The position numbers and the translations under genes are program-made. The notes under the pieces were generated by a model. That model did not search any database, was not told the DNA's origin, and was given only the letters and a program-made list of their open reading frames with translations. A stretch of DNA of 64,000 bases, taken from Cellulomonas sp. Y8. Lineage in GTDB: Bacteria; Actinomycetota; Actinomycetes; Actinomycetales; Cellulomonadaceae. Shown here piece by piece: positions 15,334-23,026 of this stretch; the stretch's first letter is position 1; the number at the start of each line of letters is the position of its first letter. Location: assembly GCF_008033115.1 (NCBI RefSeq), contig NZ_CP041203.1, forward strand, positions 4,030,001 through 4,094,000, written 5' to 3'.

Positions 15334-16554
15334 ATGTCGGTTCGTCGCGTCGCGCTCCTGACCGCGGGTGGCTTCGCTCCGTGCCTGTCCTCGGCCGTCG
15401 GTGGCCTCATCGAGCGCTACACCGAGATCGCCCCCGAGGTCGAGATCATCGCCTACCAGCACGGGTACCACGGGCTCCTGCGCGGCGACAAGATCGTGAT
15501 CGACGCCGAGGGCCGCGCGCAGGCGCACCTGCTGCACCGGTTCGGCGGCTCGCCGATCGGCAACTCGCGGGTCAAGCTCACCAACGCGGCCGACTGCGTC
15601 AAGCGCGGGCTGGTCCAGGAGGGCCAGGACCCGCTGCAGGTCGCGGCCGAGCAGCTCAAGGCCGACGGCGTCGACGTGCTGCACACCATCGGCGGCGACG
15701 ACACCAACACCACGGCGGCCGACCTCGCGGCGTACCTGGCGGACAACGACTACGGCCTGACCGTCGTCGGCCTGCCGAAGACCATCGACAACGACGTGGT
15801 GCCGATCAAGCAGTCGCTCGGCGCGTGGACCGCCGCCGAGGAGGCCGCCGGCTTCGCCGCGAACGTCATCGGCGAGCACCGCTCCGGCCCGCGCATGCTC
15901 ATCGTGCACGAGGTCATGGGCCGGCACTGCGGGTGGCTGACCGCCGCCGCGGCCGCCGAGTACCGCAAGTGGCTCGACCGCCAGGAGTGGGCCCCGGCCC
16001 TCGGCCTGACGCGCGAGCGCTGGGACGTCCACGCCGTGTTCCTGCCCGAGCTGGCGCTCGACATCGACGCCGAGGCCGCGCGCCTCAAGGCGATCATGGA
16101 CACCCAGGGCAACGTCAACATCTTCCTGTCCGAGGGCGCGGGCATGCACGAGATCGTCGAGCAGCTCGAGGCGTCCGGCGCCGAGGTGCCGCGCGACCCG
16201 TTCGGCCACGTCAAGCTCGACACGATCAACCCGGGCCAGTGGTTCGCGAAGCAGTTCGCGGAGAAGCTCGGCGCCGAGAAGGTCATGGTCCAGAAGTCCG
16301 GCTACTACTCGCGCGCCGCGGCCGCGAACGCCGAGGACCTGCGCCTCATCAAGTCGATGACCGACCTGGCCGTGGAGTGCGCGCTGCGCAACGAGTCGGG
16401 CGTGATCGGCCACGACGAGGAGGACGGCGACCGCCTCAAGGCCATCGCGTTCCCGCGGATCGCCGGCGGCAAGGCGTTCGACGTCTCGCAGCCGTGGTTC
16501 GGCGCGATCCTGGAGGGCATCGGGCAGCCCCTGGTGCCCGCGACGGCGCACTGA
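15334..16554 (+). CDS. pfp: Pyrophosphate-dependent 6-phosphofructokinase
   Basis: Interconverts fructose 6-phosphate and fructose 1,6-bisphosphate. 406 aa. Donor specificity can be read from two residues: the loop is GGDDTNT, with Asp where ATP enzymes have Gly (GGDG), and the next motif is PKTIDND with Lys where ATP enzymes have PGTIDND. Both indicate PPi rather than ATP, so the reaction is reversible. Other conserved parts are MGRHCGWL and the GYYSRAAAAN region. ATG 15334 has GAGAGG 8 nt upstream; an in-frame start at 15307 is less likely. Its stop overlaps the start of the DAHP synthase by one base. Confidence 0.95.
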   Translation: MSVRRVALLTAGGFAPCLSSAVGGLIERYTEIAPEVEIIAYQHGYHGLLRGDKIVIDAEGRAQAHLLHRFGGSPIGNSRVKLTNAADCVKRGLVQEGQDPLQVAAEQLKADGVDVLHTIGGDDTNTTAADLAAYLADNDYGLTVVGLPKTIDNDVVPIKQSLGAWTAAEEAAGFAANVIGEHRSGPRMLIVHEVMGRHCGWLTAAAAAEYRKWLDRQEWAPALGLTRERWDVHAVFLPELALDIDAEAARLKAIMDTQGNVNIFLSEGAGMHEIVEQLEASGAEVPRDPFGHVKLDTINPGQWFAKQFAEKLGAEKVMVQKSGYYSRAAAANAEDLRLIKSMTDLAVECALRNESGVIGHDEEDGDRLKAIAFPRIAGGKAFDVSQPWFGAILEGIGQPLVPATAH

Positions 16555-17906
16555 TGAGCGTCGAGGCGGACCCGCGGGTCCTGCAGGGCCTCGAGGCCTG
16601 GCGGGACCTGCCCGTGACGCAGCAGCCGGCGTGGCCGGACCGGGACGCGCTCCAGCGCGTGACCGACCGGCTCGCCGGGCTGCCGCCCCTGGTGTTCGCG
16701 GGGGAGGCCGACGCGCTGCGCGGCCAGCTCGCGGCCGCCGGGCGCGGCGAGGCGTTCCTGCTGCAGGGCGGCGACTGCGCCGAGACCTTCGCCGAGGCCA
16801 CCGCGGACAACATCCGCGGCAAGATCATGACGGTCCTGCAGATGGCGGTCGTGCTCACGTACGGCGCCAGCCTGCCCGTCATCAAGATGGGCCGGATGGC
16901 CGGGCAGTACGCGAAGCCGCGGTCGTCGGACTCGGAGACCCGCGACGGCGTCACGCTGCCCGCGTTCCGGGGCGACATCATCAACGGCTTCGAGTTCACC
17001 CCCGAGGCCCGCACGCCGGACCCCGAGCGGCTGCTCGACGCGTACCACACGTCGGCGTCGACGCTGAACCTCATCCGCGCGTTCACCACCGGGGGCTTCG
17101 CGTCCCTGCTGCGGGTGCACGAGTGGAACCGGGGCTTCACCGCCAACCCGGCGTACGCCCGGTACGAGGAGATCGCCGCCGAGATCGACCGGGCCATCCG
17201 GTTCATGGCGGCGTGCGGTGCCGACTTCGACGCCCTGCGGACCGTCGACTTCTACGCGAGCCACGAGGGGCTGCTGCTCGACTACGAGCGGCCGCTCACC
17301 CGCATCGACTCGCGGACCGGCCTGCCGTACGACTGCTCGGCGCACTTCCTGTGGATCGGGGAGCGCACCCGGCAGCTCGACGGGGCGCACGTCGACTACT
17401 TCAGCCGCGTGCACAACCCGATCGGCATCAAGCTCGGCCCGACGTCCACCGCGGACGACGCGCTGCGCCTGATCGACAAGCTCAACCCGAGCGCCGAGGC
17501 CGGCCGGATCACGTTCATCACCCGCATGGGCGCCGGCAAGATCCGCGACCTGCTGCCCTCGCTGGTGGAGAAGGTCACGGCCGACGGCCGCCCGGTCACC
17601 TGGGTGTGCGACCCGATGCACGGCAACGGCATCACGTCCGCCTCGGGCTACAAGACCCGCCGGTTCTCGGACGTCATGGACGAGGTCGCCGGGTTCTTCG
17701 AGGTGCACCGCGCGCTCGGCACCGTGCCGGGCGGCCTGCACATCGAGCTCACCGGGGACGACGTCACCGAGGTGCTCGGCGGCGCCGAGGAGATCGACGA
17801 CGCCGGGCTGGCGCGCCGGTACGAGACGCTGGTCGACCCGCGGCTCAACCACCAGCAGTCGCTGGAGCTCGCGTTCCAGGTCGTGGAGCTGCTCCGGCGC
17901 TCCTGA
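16554..17906 (+). CDS. aroG: Class II 3-deoxy-7-phosphoheptulonate (DAHP) synthase
   Basis: Condenses phosphoenolpyruvate and erythrose 4-phosphate, the first step of the shikimate pathway. 450 aa, plant/mycobacterial (type II) length. Signature segments: FLLQGGDCAETF (metal-binding Cys), PVIKMGRMAGQYAKPRS, INGFEFTPEAR, DFYASHEGL, CSAHFLWIGERTR, NPIGIKLGP, ITRMGAGKIRDLLP, WVCDPMHGNG and GGLHIELTGDDVTEVLGG. ATG 16554 overlaps the pfp stop (TGATG). Coupling of a glycolytic kinase that uses PPi with a PEP-consuming enzyme may be metabolically meaningful. Corresponds to Rv2178c. Confidence 0.97.
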   Translation: MSVEADPRVLQGLEAWRDLPVTQQPAWPDRDALQRVTDRLAGLPPLVFAGEADALRGQLAAAGRGEAFLLQGGDCAETFAEATADNIRGKIMTVLQMAVVLTYGASLPVIKMGRMAGQYAKPRSSDSETRDGVTLPAFRGDIINGFEFTPEARTPDPERLLDAYHTSASTLNLIRAFTTGGFASLLRVHEWNRGFTANPAYARYEEIAAEIDRAIRFMAACGADFDALRTVDFYASHEGLLLDYERPLTRIDSRTGLPYDCSAHFLWIGERTRQLDGAHVDYFSRVHNPIGIKLGPTSTADDALRLIDKLNPSAEAGRITFITRMGAGKIRDLLPSLVEKVTADGRPVTWVCDPMHGNGITSASGYKTRRFSDVMDEVAGFFEVHRALGTVPGGLHIELTGDDVTEVLGGAEEIDDAGLARRYETLVDPRLNHQQSLELAFQVVELLRRS

Positions 17907-17912
17907 CCCCCG

Positions 17913-17964
17913 CGCACCACGACGGCCGCCGCCCCTCCGGAGGGGCGGCGGCCGTCGTCGTGCG
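17913..17964. terminator. Bidirectional terminator (26-bp arms)
   Basis: A 52-base inverted repeat with arms of 26 bases and a single mismatch pair (arm centre GACGGCCGCCGCCCCTCC), between the convergent DAHP synthase and glyoxalase genes. Confidence 0.85.
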
Positions 17965-17973
17965 GGGCGGGCG

Positions 17974-18387
17974 TCAGGCCGCGCGCTGGTTGAACCGCAG
18001 CATGTTGCCCGACGGGTCGCGGAACGCGCAGTCCCGCACGCCGTACGGCTGGTCGATCGGCTCCTGGAGCACCTCGCCGCCCGCCGCGCGGATGTGCTCG
18101 AAGGTCGTGTCGACGTCGTCCGTCTGGAAGATGACGCCGCGCAGCAGGCCCTTGGCGAGCAGCTCCGCCATCGCCTGCTTGTCGGCGTCGGACGCGCCCG
18201 GGTCCGCCAGCGGCGGCTCGAGCACGATCGTGACGTCCGGCTGGCTCGGCGGGCCGACGCTCAGCCACCGCATCCCCTCGAACCGGACGTCGTTGCGCAC
18301 CTCGAGGCCCAGGACGTCCCGGTAGAACGCCAGGGCCAGGTCGTGGTCGTGCACGGCGATGAAGCACTGCTGCAGCGTGATGTCCAT
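17974..18387 (-). CDS. Glyoxalase/bleomycin-resistance (VOC) family protein
   Basis: 137 aa, one vicinal-oxygen-chelate domain of two beta-alpha-beta-beta-beta modules: CFIAVHDHDLALAFYRDVLG at the N-terminus, EPPLADPG in the middle, and DCAFRDPSGNMLRFNQ at the C-terminus. The substrate is not predictable. ATG 18387 has TAGCGT 7 nt upstream, so it has its own leaderless promoter, which straddles the stop codon of the AraC-type gene upstream. VOC genes beside AraC regulators are common, and the regulator may control it. Confidence 0.85.
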   Translation of the reverse strand: MDITLQQCFIAVHDHDLALAFYRDVLGLEVRNDVRFEGMRWLSVGPPSQPDVTIVLEPPLADPGASDADKQAMAELLAKGLLRGVIFQTDDVDTTFEHIRAAGGEVLQEPIDQPYGVRDCAFRDPSGNMLRFNQRAA

Positions 18388-18392
18388 GGCCG

Positions 18393-18827
18393 TCACGCTA
18401 GAGGGACCGGGTCGCGCGGCGCTTCTCCGTTCCTGACCGGTCGGGTGCGGACCTTCGCGACGCACGCGGGGACCGCCGCGCCGGCGTCGTGCTGCTGCGC
18501 GCGGTAGGCGGACGGGCTCATCCCGACGAGCTCGGAGAACCGCGCGCTGAAGGAGCCCAGGGAGGTGCAGCCGACCTCGACGCACACGTCGGTGACGCTG
18601 AGGTCGCCGCGCCGGAGCAGGGCCTTGGCCCGCTCGATCCGCCGGGTCATCAGGTAGCCGTAGGGCGTCTCGCCGTACGCGGCGCGGAACGACCGGGAGA
18701 AGTGGCCGGCGGACATCAGCGCCTCGCGTGCGAGCGTGGGGACGTCGAGCGGCTGGGCGTAGTCGCGGTCCATCCGGTCCCGGGCGCGGCGCAGCCGGAC
18801 CAGGTCGTCCAGGGACGGGTTCGGCAC
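18393..18827 (-). CDS. AraC-family transcriptional regulator (DNA-binding domain only)
   Basis: 144 aa, with the C-terminal tandem HTH of the AraC family but no sensor domain. The first HTH is in LDVPTLAREALMSAGHFSRS and the second in LSVTDVCVEVGCTSLGSFSARF, followed by GMSPSAYRAQ. A basic tail of about 30 residues follows. GTG 18827 is the start. It ends 5 bases before the glyoxalase start on the same strand, so it likely regulates or is cotranscribed with it. Confidence 0.88.
   Translation of the reverse strand: MPNPSLDDLVRLRRARDRMDRDYAQPLDVPTLAREALMSAGHFSRSFRAAYGETPYGYLMTRRIERAKALLRRGDLSVTDVCVEVGCTSLGSFSARFSELVGMSPSAYRAQQHDAGAAVPACVAKVRTRPVRNGEAPRDPVPLA
18395..18400 (-). promoter_or_regulatory. 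-10 element, leaderless glyoxalase gene
   Basis: TAGCGT on the minus strand, 7 nt before ATG 18387. It overlaps the last codons and stop of the AraC gene. Confidence 0.55.
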
Positions 18828-18858
18828 GCCGCGCCTCCTCGCTCGCCGCTGCGGGGGT

Positions 18859-20871
18859 CTAGACGACCGTCAGGGTGATCGTCGTGCCCTTGGCCACCTG
18901 CTGCTCGGCCGGGACGCTCTGGTCCCGGACGGTGCCGAACAGGCCGCCGAGCACGTTGCGCCGCTCCGCCTTCAGACCGAGCGCCTCCAGCGCGGCGGCG
19001 GCCTCGCCGTACTGCTTGCCGGTCAGGTTCGGCATCGCCACGGTCTCGGGGCCCTTCGACACCTGGAGCGTGACGGTGTCCGTGCGCTTGCCCTGGGCGC
19101 CGCCCTCGGGGCTCTGGGAGATGACCCGGCCGGCCTCGACGGTGTCGCTGAACGCCTCCTCGGGGGCGACGACCAGGCCGAGGCCCTGGAGCTGGGCGGT
19201 CGCCTCGTCGAGCGTGGCGCCGACGACCGAGACGATCCGGACGGGCTCCGGACCGTCGGACAGGGTGAGCAGCACGGTGGAGCCCCGCCGCAGCGCCTGG
19301 CCCGGCTCCACCGGTGTGCCGTCCGCCTCCGTCACGGCGAGCACGGCACCGACGGCGGCGGCGTCGTCCCAGTGGTCGCCCTCCACGTAGTCCGTGTCGA
19401 GCCCGGCCGCGGTGAGCAGCGCCTCGGCGTCGGCCTGCAGCTTCCCGACCAGGGTCTCCGCGGGCATCGCCACCAGGTCGACGCCCTTCGACACCGTGAG
19501 CGTGACGGTGCCGTCCTTGCGGACCCGCTCGCCGTCCCCCGGATCGGCGGAGACGACGTCGCCGGAGGGCACGGTGTCGTCGAAGGCGCGGACGACGTCG
19601 GACGCGAGGTCCGCGGCGTCGAGCGCACCCAGCGCGTCGTCCTCGGCGAGGCCGGAGACCGCCGGCACCGTCGTGTACGCCCCCGGGCCGACGGCCAGGT
19701 ACCACCAGGTCCCGCCGCCGACCGCGGCGAGCAGCAGCACCGCCGCGACGACCCAGCGCCACGGGCGGCGCCGCCGGGCGGTCGCCGCGGCGGGGGAGCC
19801 GGACACGGTCACCGCGCCGATGGGCAGCGCGACCGTGCGACCGGGCGTCTCGATCCGGGTGGTGGCGTCGCCGGGCTCCGCGGGCTCGTCCGCCGGGTCG
19901 ACGGCGGCGCGCGCGCCGACCGCGGAGGAGCCGGTGTCCTGGTCGGGGTCGGTGGCCTGGGGGAGCGAGACCACGGGCTCGCGGTCCACCCGGCGCGCCA
20001 GCGTGGCGTCGTCCAGGGCGGTGCGGGTGCGGCGCAGCAGCGCCAGGGCGGCGCCGGCGTCCGCGGGCCGGTCCTCGGGCTCGCGGGCGGCGAGCGCGGC
20101 GACCAGCTCGTCGACCTCGACCGGCAGCCAGGAGGCGTCGGCCGCGTCGGACGGCGCGGGGACGTCGTTGTTGACGTGCTGGAACGCGATCTGGATGGGC
20201 GTCTCGCCGGTGAACGGCTGCGCGCCGGTCAGCATCTCGTAGAGCAGGACGCCGGTGGCGTACACGTCGGTGCGGGCGTCGCTCTCGCCGCGGACGACCA
20301 GCTCCGGCGACAGGTAGGCGACCGTGCCGAACACCGTGCCGGTGGTCGTCGACGTGACCTCGGTGACCGCCCGGGCCAGCCCGAAGTCGGCGACCTTGAT
20401 CCGCCCGTCCGTCGCCATCAGCACGTTCTCGGGCTTGACGTCGCGGTGCACGAGGCCCGCGCGGTGCGCGGCGCCCAGGGCGTCGAGGACCTGCTCGGCG
20501 ACGCCGAGCGCCTCGCCCACGGTCAGCGAGCCGCGCTCCGACAGGTGCCGACGCAGGTTGACGCCGTCGACGTACTCCATCGTGAGGTACGAGGTGTCGC
20601 CGTCGAGGCCCTGGTCGTACACGCCGACCAGGCCGGGGTGGGTGAGCCGGGCCGCGGCGCGCGCCTCGCGCCGGAACCGCGCGACGAAGTCGGCGCCCGC
20701 CCGGCCCTCGGCCAGGTGGGGGTGCATGACCTTGAGCGCGACGTCGCGGTCCAGGCGCCGGTCGACCGCGAGGTACACCGTCGCCATGCCGCCGCGCGCG
20801 ATGCGCTGGACGACCTCGTAGCGCCCGTCGACCAGGCGGCCCACGAGCGGATCGGTGACGGTGGCTCCCAC
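18859..20871 (-). CDS. pknL: PknL-like transmembrane Ser/Thr kinase with PASTA domains
   Basis: 670 aa receptor kinase that senses peptidoglycan. The kinase domain (about 10-275) has IARGGMATVYLAV (Gly loop), VALKVM (Lys), HRDVKPENVL (catalytic loop) and DFGLA (Mg loop). A low-complexity juxtamembrane region (275-375) contains Thr/Asp-rich segments, then one helix VVAAVLLLAAVGGGTWWYLA and about four extracellular PASTA repeats (TVPAVSGL..., VAMPAETLVGK..., VRIVSVVGATL..., VAMPNLTGKQYGEA...), each ending in TL(T/Q)VS-type strands. M. tuberculosis PknL has no PASTA part. I place the start at GTG 20871 because TAGAAT is 7 nt before it and the ATG at 20880 lies inside that element. Confidence 0.92.
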   Translation of the reverse strand: MGATVTDPLVGRLVDGRYEVVQRIARGGMATVYLAVDRRLDRDVALKVMHPHLAEGRAGADFVARFRREARAAARLTHPGLVGVYDQGLDGDTSYLTMEYVDGVNLRRHLSERGSLTVGEALGVAEQVLDALGAAHRAGLVHRDVKPENVLMATDGRIKVADFGLARAVTEVTSTTTGTVFGTVAYLSPELVVRGESDARTDVYATGVLLYEMLTGAQPFTGETPIQIAFQHVNNDVPAPSDAADASWLPVEVDELVAALAAREPEDRPADAGAALALLRRTRTALDDATLARRVDREPVVSLPQATDPDQDTGSSAVGARAAVDPADEPAEPGDATTRIETPGRTVALPIGAVTVSGSPAAATARRRRPWRWVVAAVLLLAAVGGGTWWYLAVGPGAYTTVPAVSGLAEDDALGALDAADLASDVVRAFDDTVPSGDVVSADPGDGERVRKDGTVTLTVSKGVDLVAMPAETLVGKLQADAEALLTAAGLDTDYVEGDHWDDAAAVGAVLAVTEADGTPVEPGQALRRGSTVLLTLSDGPEPVRIVSVVGATLDEATAQLQGLGLVVAPEEAFSDTVEAGRVISQSPEGGAQGKRTDTVTLQVSKGPETVAMPNLTGKQYGEAAAALEALGLKAERRNVLGGLFGTVRDQSVPAEQQVAKGTTITLTVV

Positions 20872-20878
20872 GGGCGGC

Positions 20879-20884
20879 ATTCTA
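20879..20884 (-). promoter_or_regulatory. -10 element, leaderless pknL
   Basis: TAGAAT on the minus strand, 7 nt before GTG 20871. It includes the A of the alternative ATG at 20880, which argues against that start. Confidence 0.6.
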
Positions 20885-20919
20885 CGGGCGAGGACGCCCC
20901 GGACCCCGGAGGCCCGCGG

Positions 20920-22323
20920 TCAGTAGCGCGCCATGTGCGTCTGGACGTTCGCGACGTACCGGCGGGTGTCGCTGAACATGCCGTTCCGCTTCACCGAGGA
21001 CGCCCCCTGGTAGTAGGACGCGACGGCGGTCGACAGGTCGGGCGACGTGCGGACGAGCTGGCGGATGATCGCCACGCCGGCCACGACGTTGTCGTCCGGG
21101 TCGAGCAGGTTGAGGTCGCGGCCCACGAGCTGCGAGGCCCACTCGCCGGAGCTCGGGATGACCTGCATCGTGCCGATGGCGTTCGCGGGGGAGACCGAGG
21201 TGTGGTTGAAGCCGGACTCCTGGAACGCGATCGCCTGCGCGAGCGCCGGGTCGACGCCCATCGAGCGGGCCGTCGCGGCCACCTTGGCCTGCATCGCGGC
21301 CTTGGACGGCACGCCCATGGCGATGAGCGCGGCCTTGTTCGCGTTCGCGGAGGCGACGACGGTCGGGGCGTAGGTGCGGCCGAGGAACGTGTTGCCCACC
21401 AGCTGCGCGCCGCCGGTCGCGGCCGGGGCGGCGGCCGCCGCGGCGCCGGACGCGCCGGGGATCGTCAGGGTCTGGCCGACGCGGATGAACGCGCGGGAGT
21501 CCAGGCCGTTCGCGGACGTGATCGCCGCGACGGTGGTGCCGTAGCGCTTCGCGATGGCGGAGACGGTCTCGCCGGAGGCGACGGTGTGCCTGCCGCCCGC
21601 GGAGGTGGGCGCGGCGGCGGTCGTCGCGGCGGCGCCGGACGCGCCGGGGATCGTCAGGGTCTGGCCGACGCGGATGAACGCGCGGGAGTCCAGCCCGTTC
21701 GCGGAGACGACCGCGGCGACGGTGGTGCCGTAGCGCTTCGCGATGGCGGAGACGGTCTCGCCGGAGGCGACGGTGTGCGCGCCGCCGGTCGCGGCCGGGG
21801 CGGCGGCGGTCGTCGCGGCGGCACCGGACGCGCCGGGGATCGTCAGGGTCTGGCCGACGCGGATGAACGCGCGGGAGTCCAGGCCGTTCGCGGACGTGAT
21901 CGCCGCGACGGTGGTGCCGTAGCGCTTCGCGATGGCGGAGACGGTCTCCCCGGAGGCGACGGTGTGCGCGCCGCCCGCGGAGGCGGGCGCGGCGGTGGTG
22001 GTGGCCGCGGCGCCGCCGGCGGTCGGGATCGTCAGGCGCTGGCCCTCGCGGATGAAGGCGCTGCCGTTCAGGCCGTTGGCGCTGCGCACCGCCGTCACGC
22101 TCGTGCCGTACTTCGCGGCGATGTGGCTGACGGTGTCGCCCGAGCGCACCGTGTACTGCTCGTCGGCGTGCGCGGCGGGGGCCGCGGCGGTGGCCGCGAC
22201 CGCGGCGATGGCGAGCGCGCCGGTGCTGGTGGCGAGGCGCCGACCGCGGCGGCCCGCGGCGCGGGCCGGGGCGCCGAGGGCGCGCGCGGCCTGGTCCGTG
22301 AGGGCGAGGGCGGGCTGCGACAT
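20920..22323 (-). CDS. Secreted lytic transglycosylase with four LysM domains
   Basis: 467 aa cell-wall hydrolase. An Arg-rich N-terminus and a signal helix (TGALAIAAVAATAAAPAAHA, cleavage near AHA-DE) precede four LysM peptidoglycan-binding domains. The first (YTVRSGDTVSHIAAKYG) has diverged; the next three are almost identical (HTVASGETVSAIAKRYGTTV ... FIRVGQTLTIP), joined by Ala/Thr linkers. The C-terminal about 115 residues are an SLT/MltD-like transglycosylase domain with catalytic Glu in AIAFQESGFNHTSVSPANA and a GTMQVIPSS motif. ATG 22323 follows an AGGGG site. An array of MtrA-like boxes lies upstream. It is next to a PASTA kinase, which fits wall remodelling. Confidence 0.92.
   Translation of the reverse strand: MSQPALALTDQAARALGAPARAAGRRGRRLATSTGALAIAAVAATAAAPAAHADEQYTVRSGDTVSHIAAKYGTSVTAVRSANGLNGSAFIREGQRLTIPTAGGAAATTTAAPASAGGAHTVASGETVSAIAKRYGTTVAAITSANGLDSRAFIRVGQTLTIPGASGAAATTAAAPAATGGAHTVASGETVSAIAKRYGTTVAAVVSANGLDSRAFIRVGQTLTIPGASGAAATTAAAPTSAGGRHTVASGETVSAIAKRYGTTVAAITSANGLDSRAFIRVGQTLTIPGASGAAAAAAPAATGGAQLVGNTFLGRTYAPTVVASANANKAALIAMGVPSKAAMQAKVAATARSMGVDPALAQAIAFQESGFNHTSVSPANAIGTMQVIPSSGEWASQLVGRDLNLLDPDDNVVAGVAIIRQLVRTSPDLSTAVASYYQGASSVKRNGMFSDTRRYVANVQTHMARY
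21455..21972. repeat. Three near-identical LysM-coding tandem repeats
   Basis: Three units of about 185-190 bases, each with a core of about 135 bases nearly identical in DNA (starting near 21458, 21648 and 21831 on the plus strand). They encode LysM domains 4, 3 and 2. DNA identity, including third positions, implies recent duplication or gene conversion, and recombination here would change LysM number. Confidence 0.85.
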
Positions 22324-22377
22324 GGTGGGGACCCCTGGTGCTGAGACGGCGTGGTGCGGTGGCGGAACGCGCCGGCG

Positions 22378-22413
22378 GCGCGTGACTGGTGTGACTCGTG
22401 TGACTGGAGTGAC
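22378..22413 (-). promoter_or_regulatory. Four 9-bp direct repeats (GTCAC boxes), candidate MtrA site
   Basis: On the minus strand the 9-mers GTCACTCCA, GTCACACGA, GTCACACCA and GTCACGCGC follow each other without a gap (plus-strand GTGAC at 22382, 22391, 22400 and 22409). They match the direct GTCACAgcg 9-mer described for mycobacterial MtrA. A TACCGT -10 candidate at 22421-22426 would put them just downstream of the transcription start of the transglycosylase gene. Confidence 0.6.
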
Positions 22414-22572
22414 CAGTGCGACGGTAGTGCACGTCCTGTGGCGTGGGAAGTCAGGGGCGCCATTTGGTGCAATGACCAGGACATTTCGGACGCATTCCTC
22501 ACGCCCCCGGGCGAGCGCGCTGCACCACCAGGGTGAACGCGCCGCGGTGCGCGCGCCGGGCCCGCACGTCAG

Positions 22573-22578
22573 TACGCT
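22573..22578 (+). promoter_or_regulatory. -10 element, leaderless Rv2175c-like gene
   Basis: TACGCT, 7 nt before GTG 22586. Confidence 0.55.
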
Positions 22579-22585
22579 GGCCCGC

Positions 22586-23005
22586 GTGACTGCGCAGACC
22601 CCCGATGACCTGGTCGACTCCTGGCTGACCGTGCCGGACGTGGCGGAGGAGCTCGGCGTCGACGCCGGGAAGGTCCGCCGCCTGCTCAAGGAGCGCCGCC
22701 TCGCCGGCGTCCGCCGCGGCGACCCGCCCGTGCTGAGCATCCCCGCCGCCTTCCTCGTGCCGGTCGACGCGCGCAACCCCGCCACCGCGCCCGAGGGCTA
22801 CGCGGAGGAGGCGCCCGAGGCGCGCTCGGCGGTGCTCGCCTCGCTGCAGGGGACGCTGTCGGTGCTCGGGGACGTCGGCATGCCGGACGCCGAGGCGATC
22901 GCCTGGCTGTTCACGCCCGACGAGTCGCTGCCGGGGCGGCCGGTGGACGCGCTGCGCGCGGGCCACAAGACCGAGGTGCGCCGCCGGGCGCAGGCGCTGC
23001 TCTGA
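22586..23005 (+). CDS. Rv2175c-like DNA-binding protein
   Basis: 139 aa. The N-terminal half is a winged-helix/HTH: WLTVPDVAEELGVDAGKVRRLLKE followed by GVRRGDPPVLSIPAAFL. The C-terminal part (LQGTLSVLGDVGMPDAEAIAWLFTPDESLPG...) matches the Rv2175c family. In M. tuberculosis Rv2175c sits beside pknL and is a PknL substrate whose DNA binding is affected by phosphorylation. Here the kinase gene is one gene away, with the LysM transglycosylase between. A Thr close to the N-terminus (MTAQT) is a possible phosphosite, by analogy only. Leaderless GTG start. Confidence 0.85.
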   Translation: MTAQTPDDLVDSWLTVPDVAEELGVDAGKVRRLLKERRLAGVRRGDPPVLSIPAAFLVPVDARNPATAPEGYAEEAPEARSAVLASLQGTLSVLGDVGMPDAEAIAWLFTPDESLPGRPVDALRAGHKTEVRRRAQALL

Positions 23006-23026
23006 CGCCAGCGCCGGCCGCCGGGC

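Noticed and set aside
22324..22585. Possible c-di-AMP (ydaO) riboswitch upstream of the wall hydrolase gene
   Set aside because: The leader lacks recognisable conserved helices of that class; the direct GTCAC repeats explain the pattern better.
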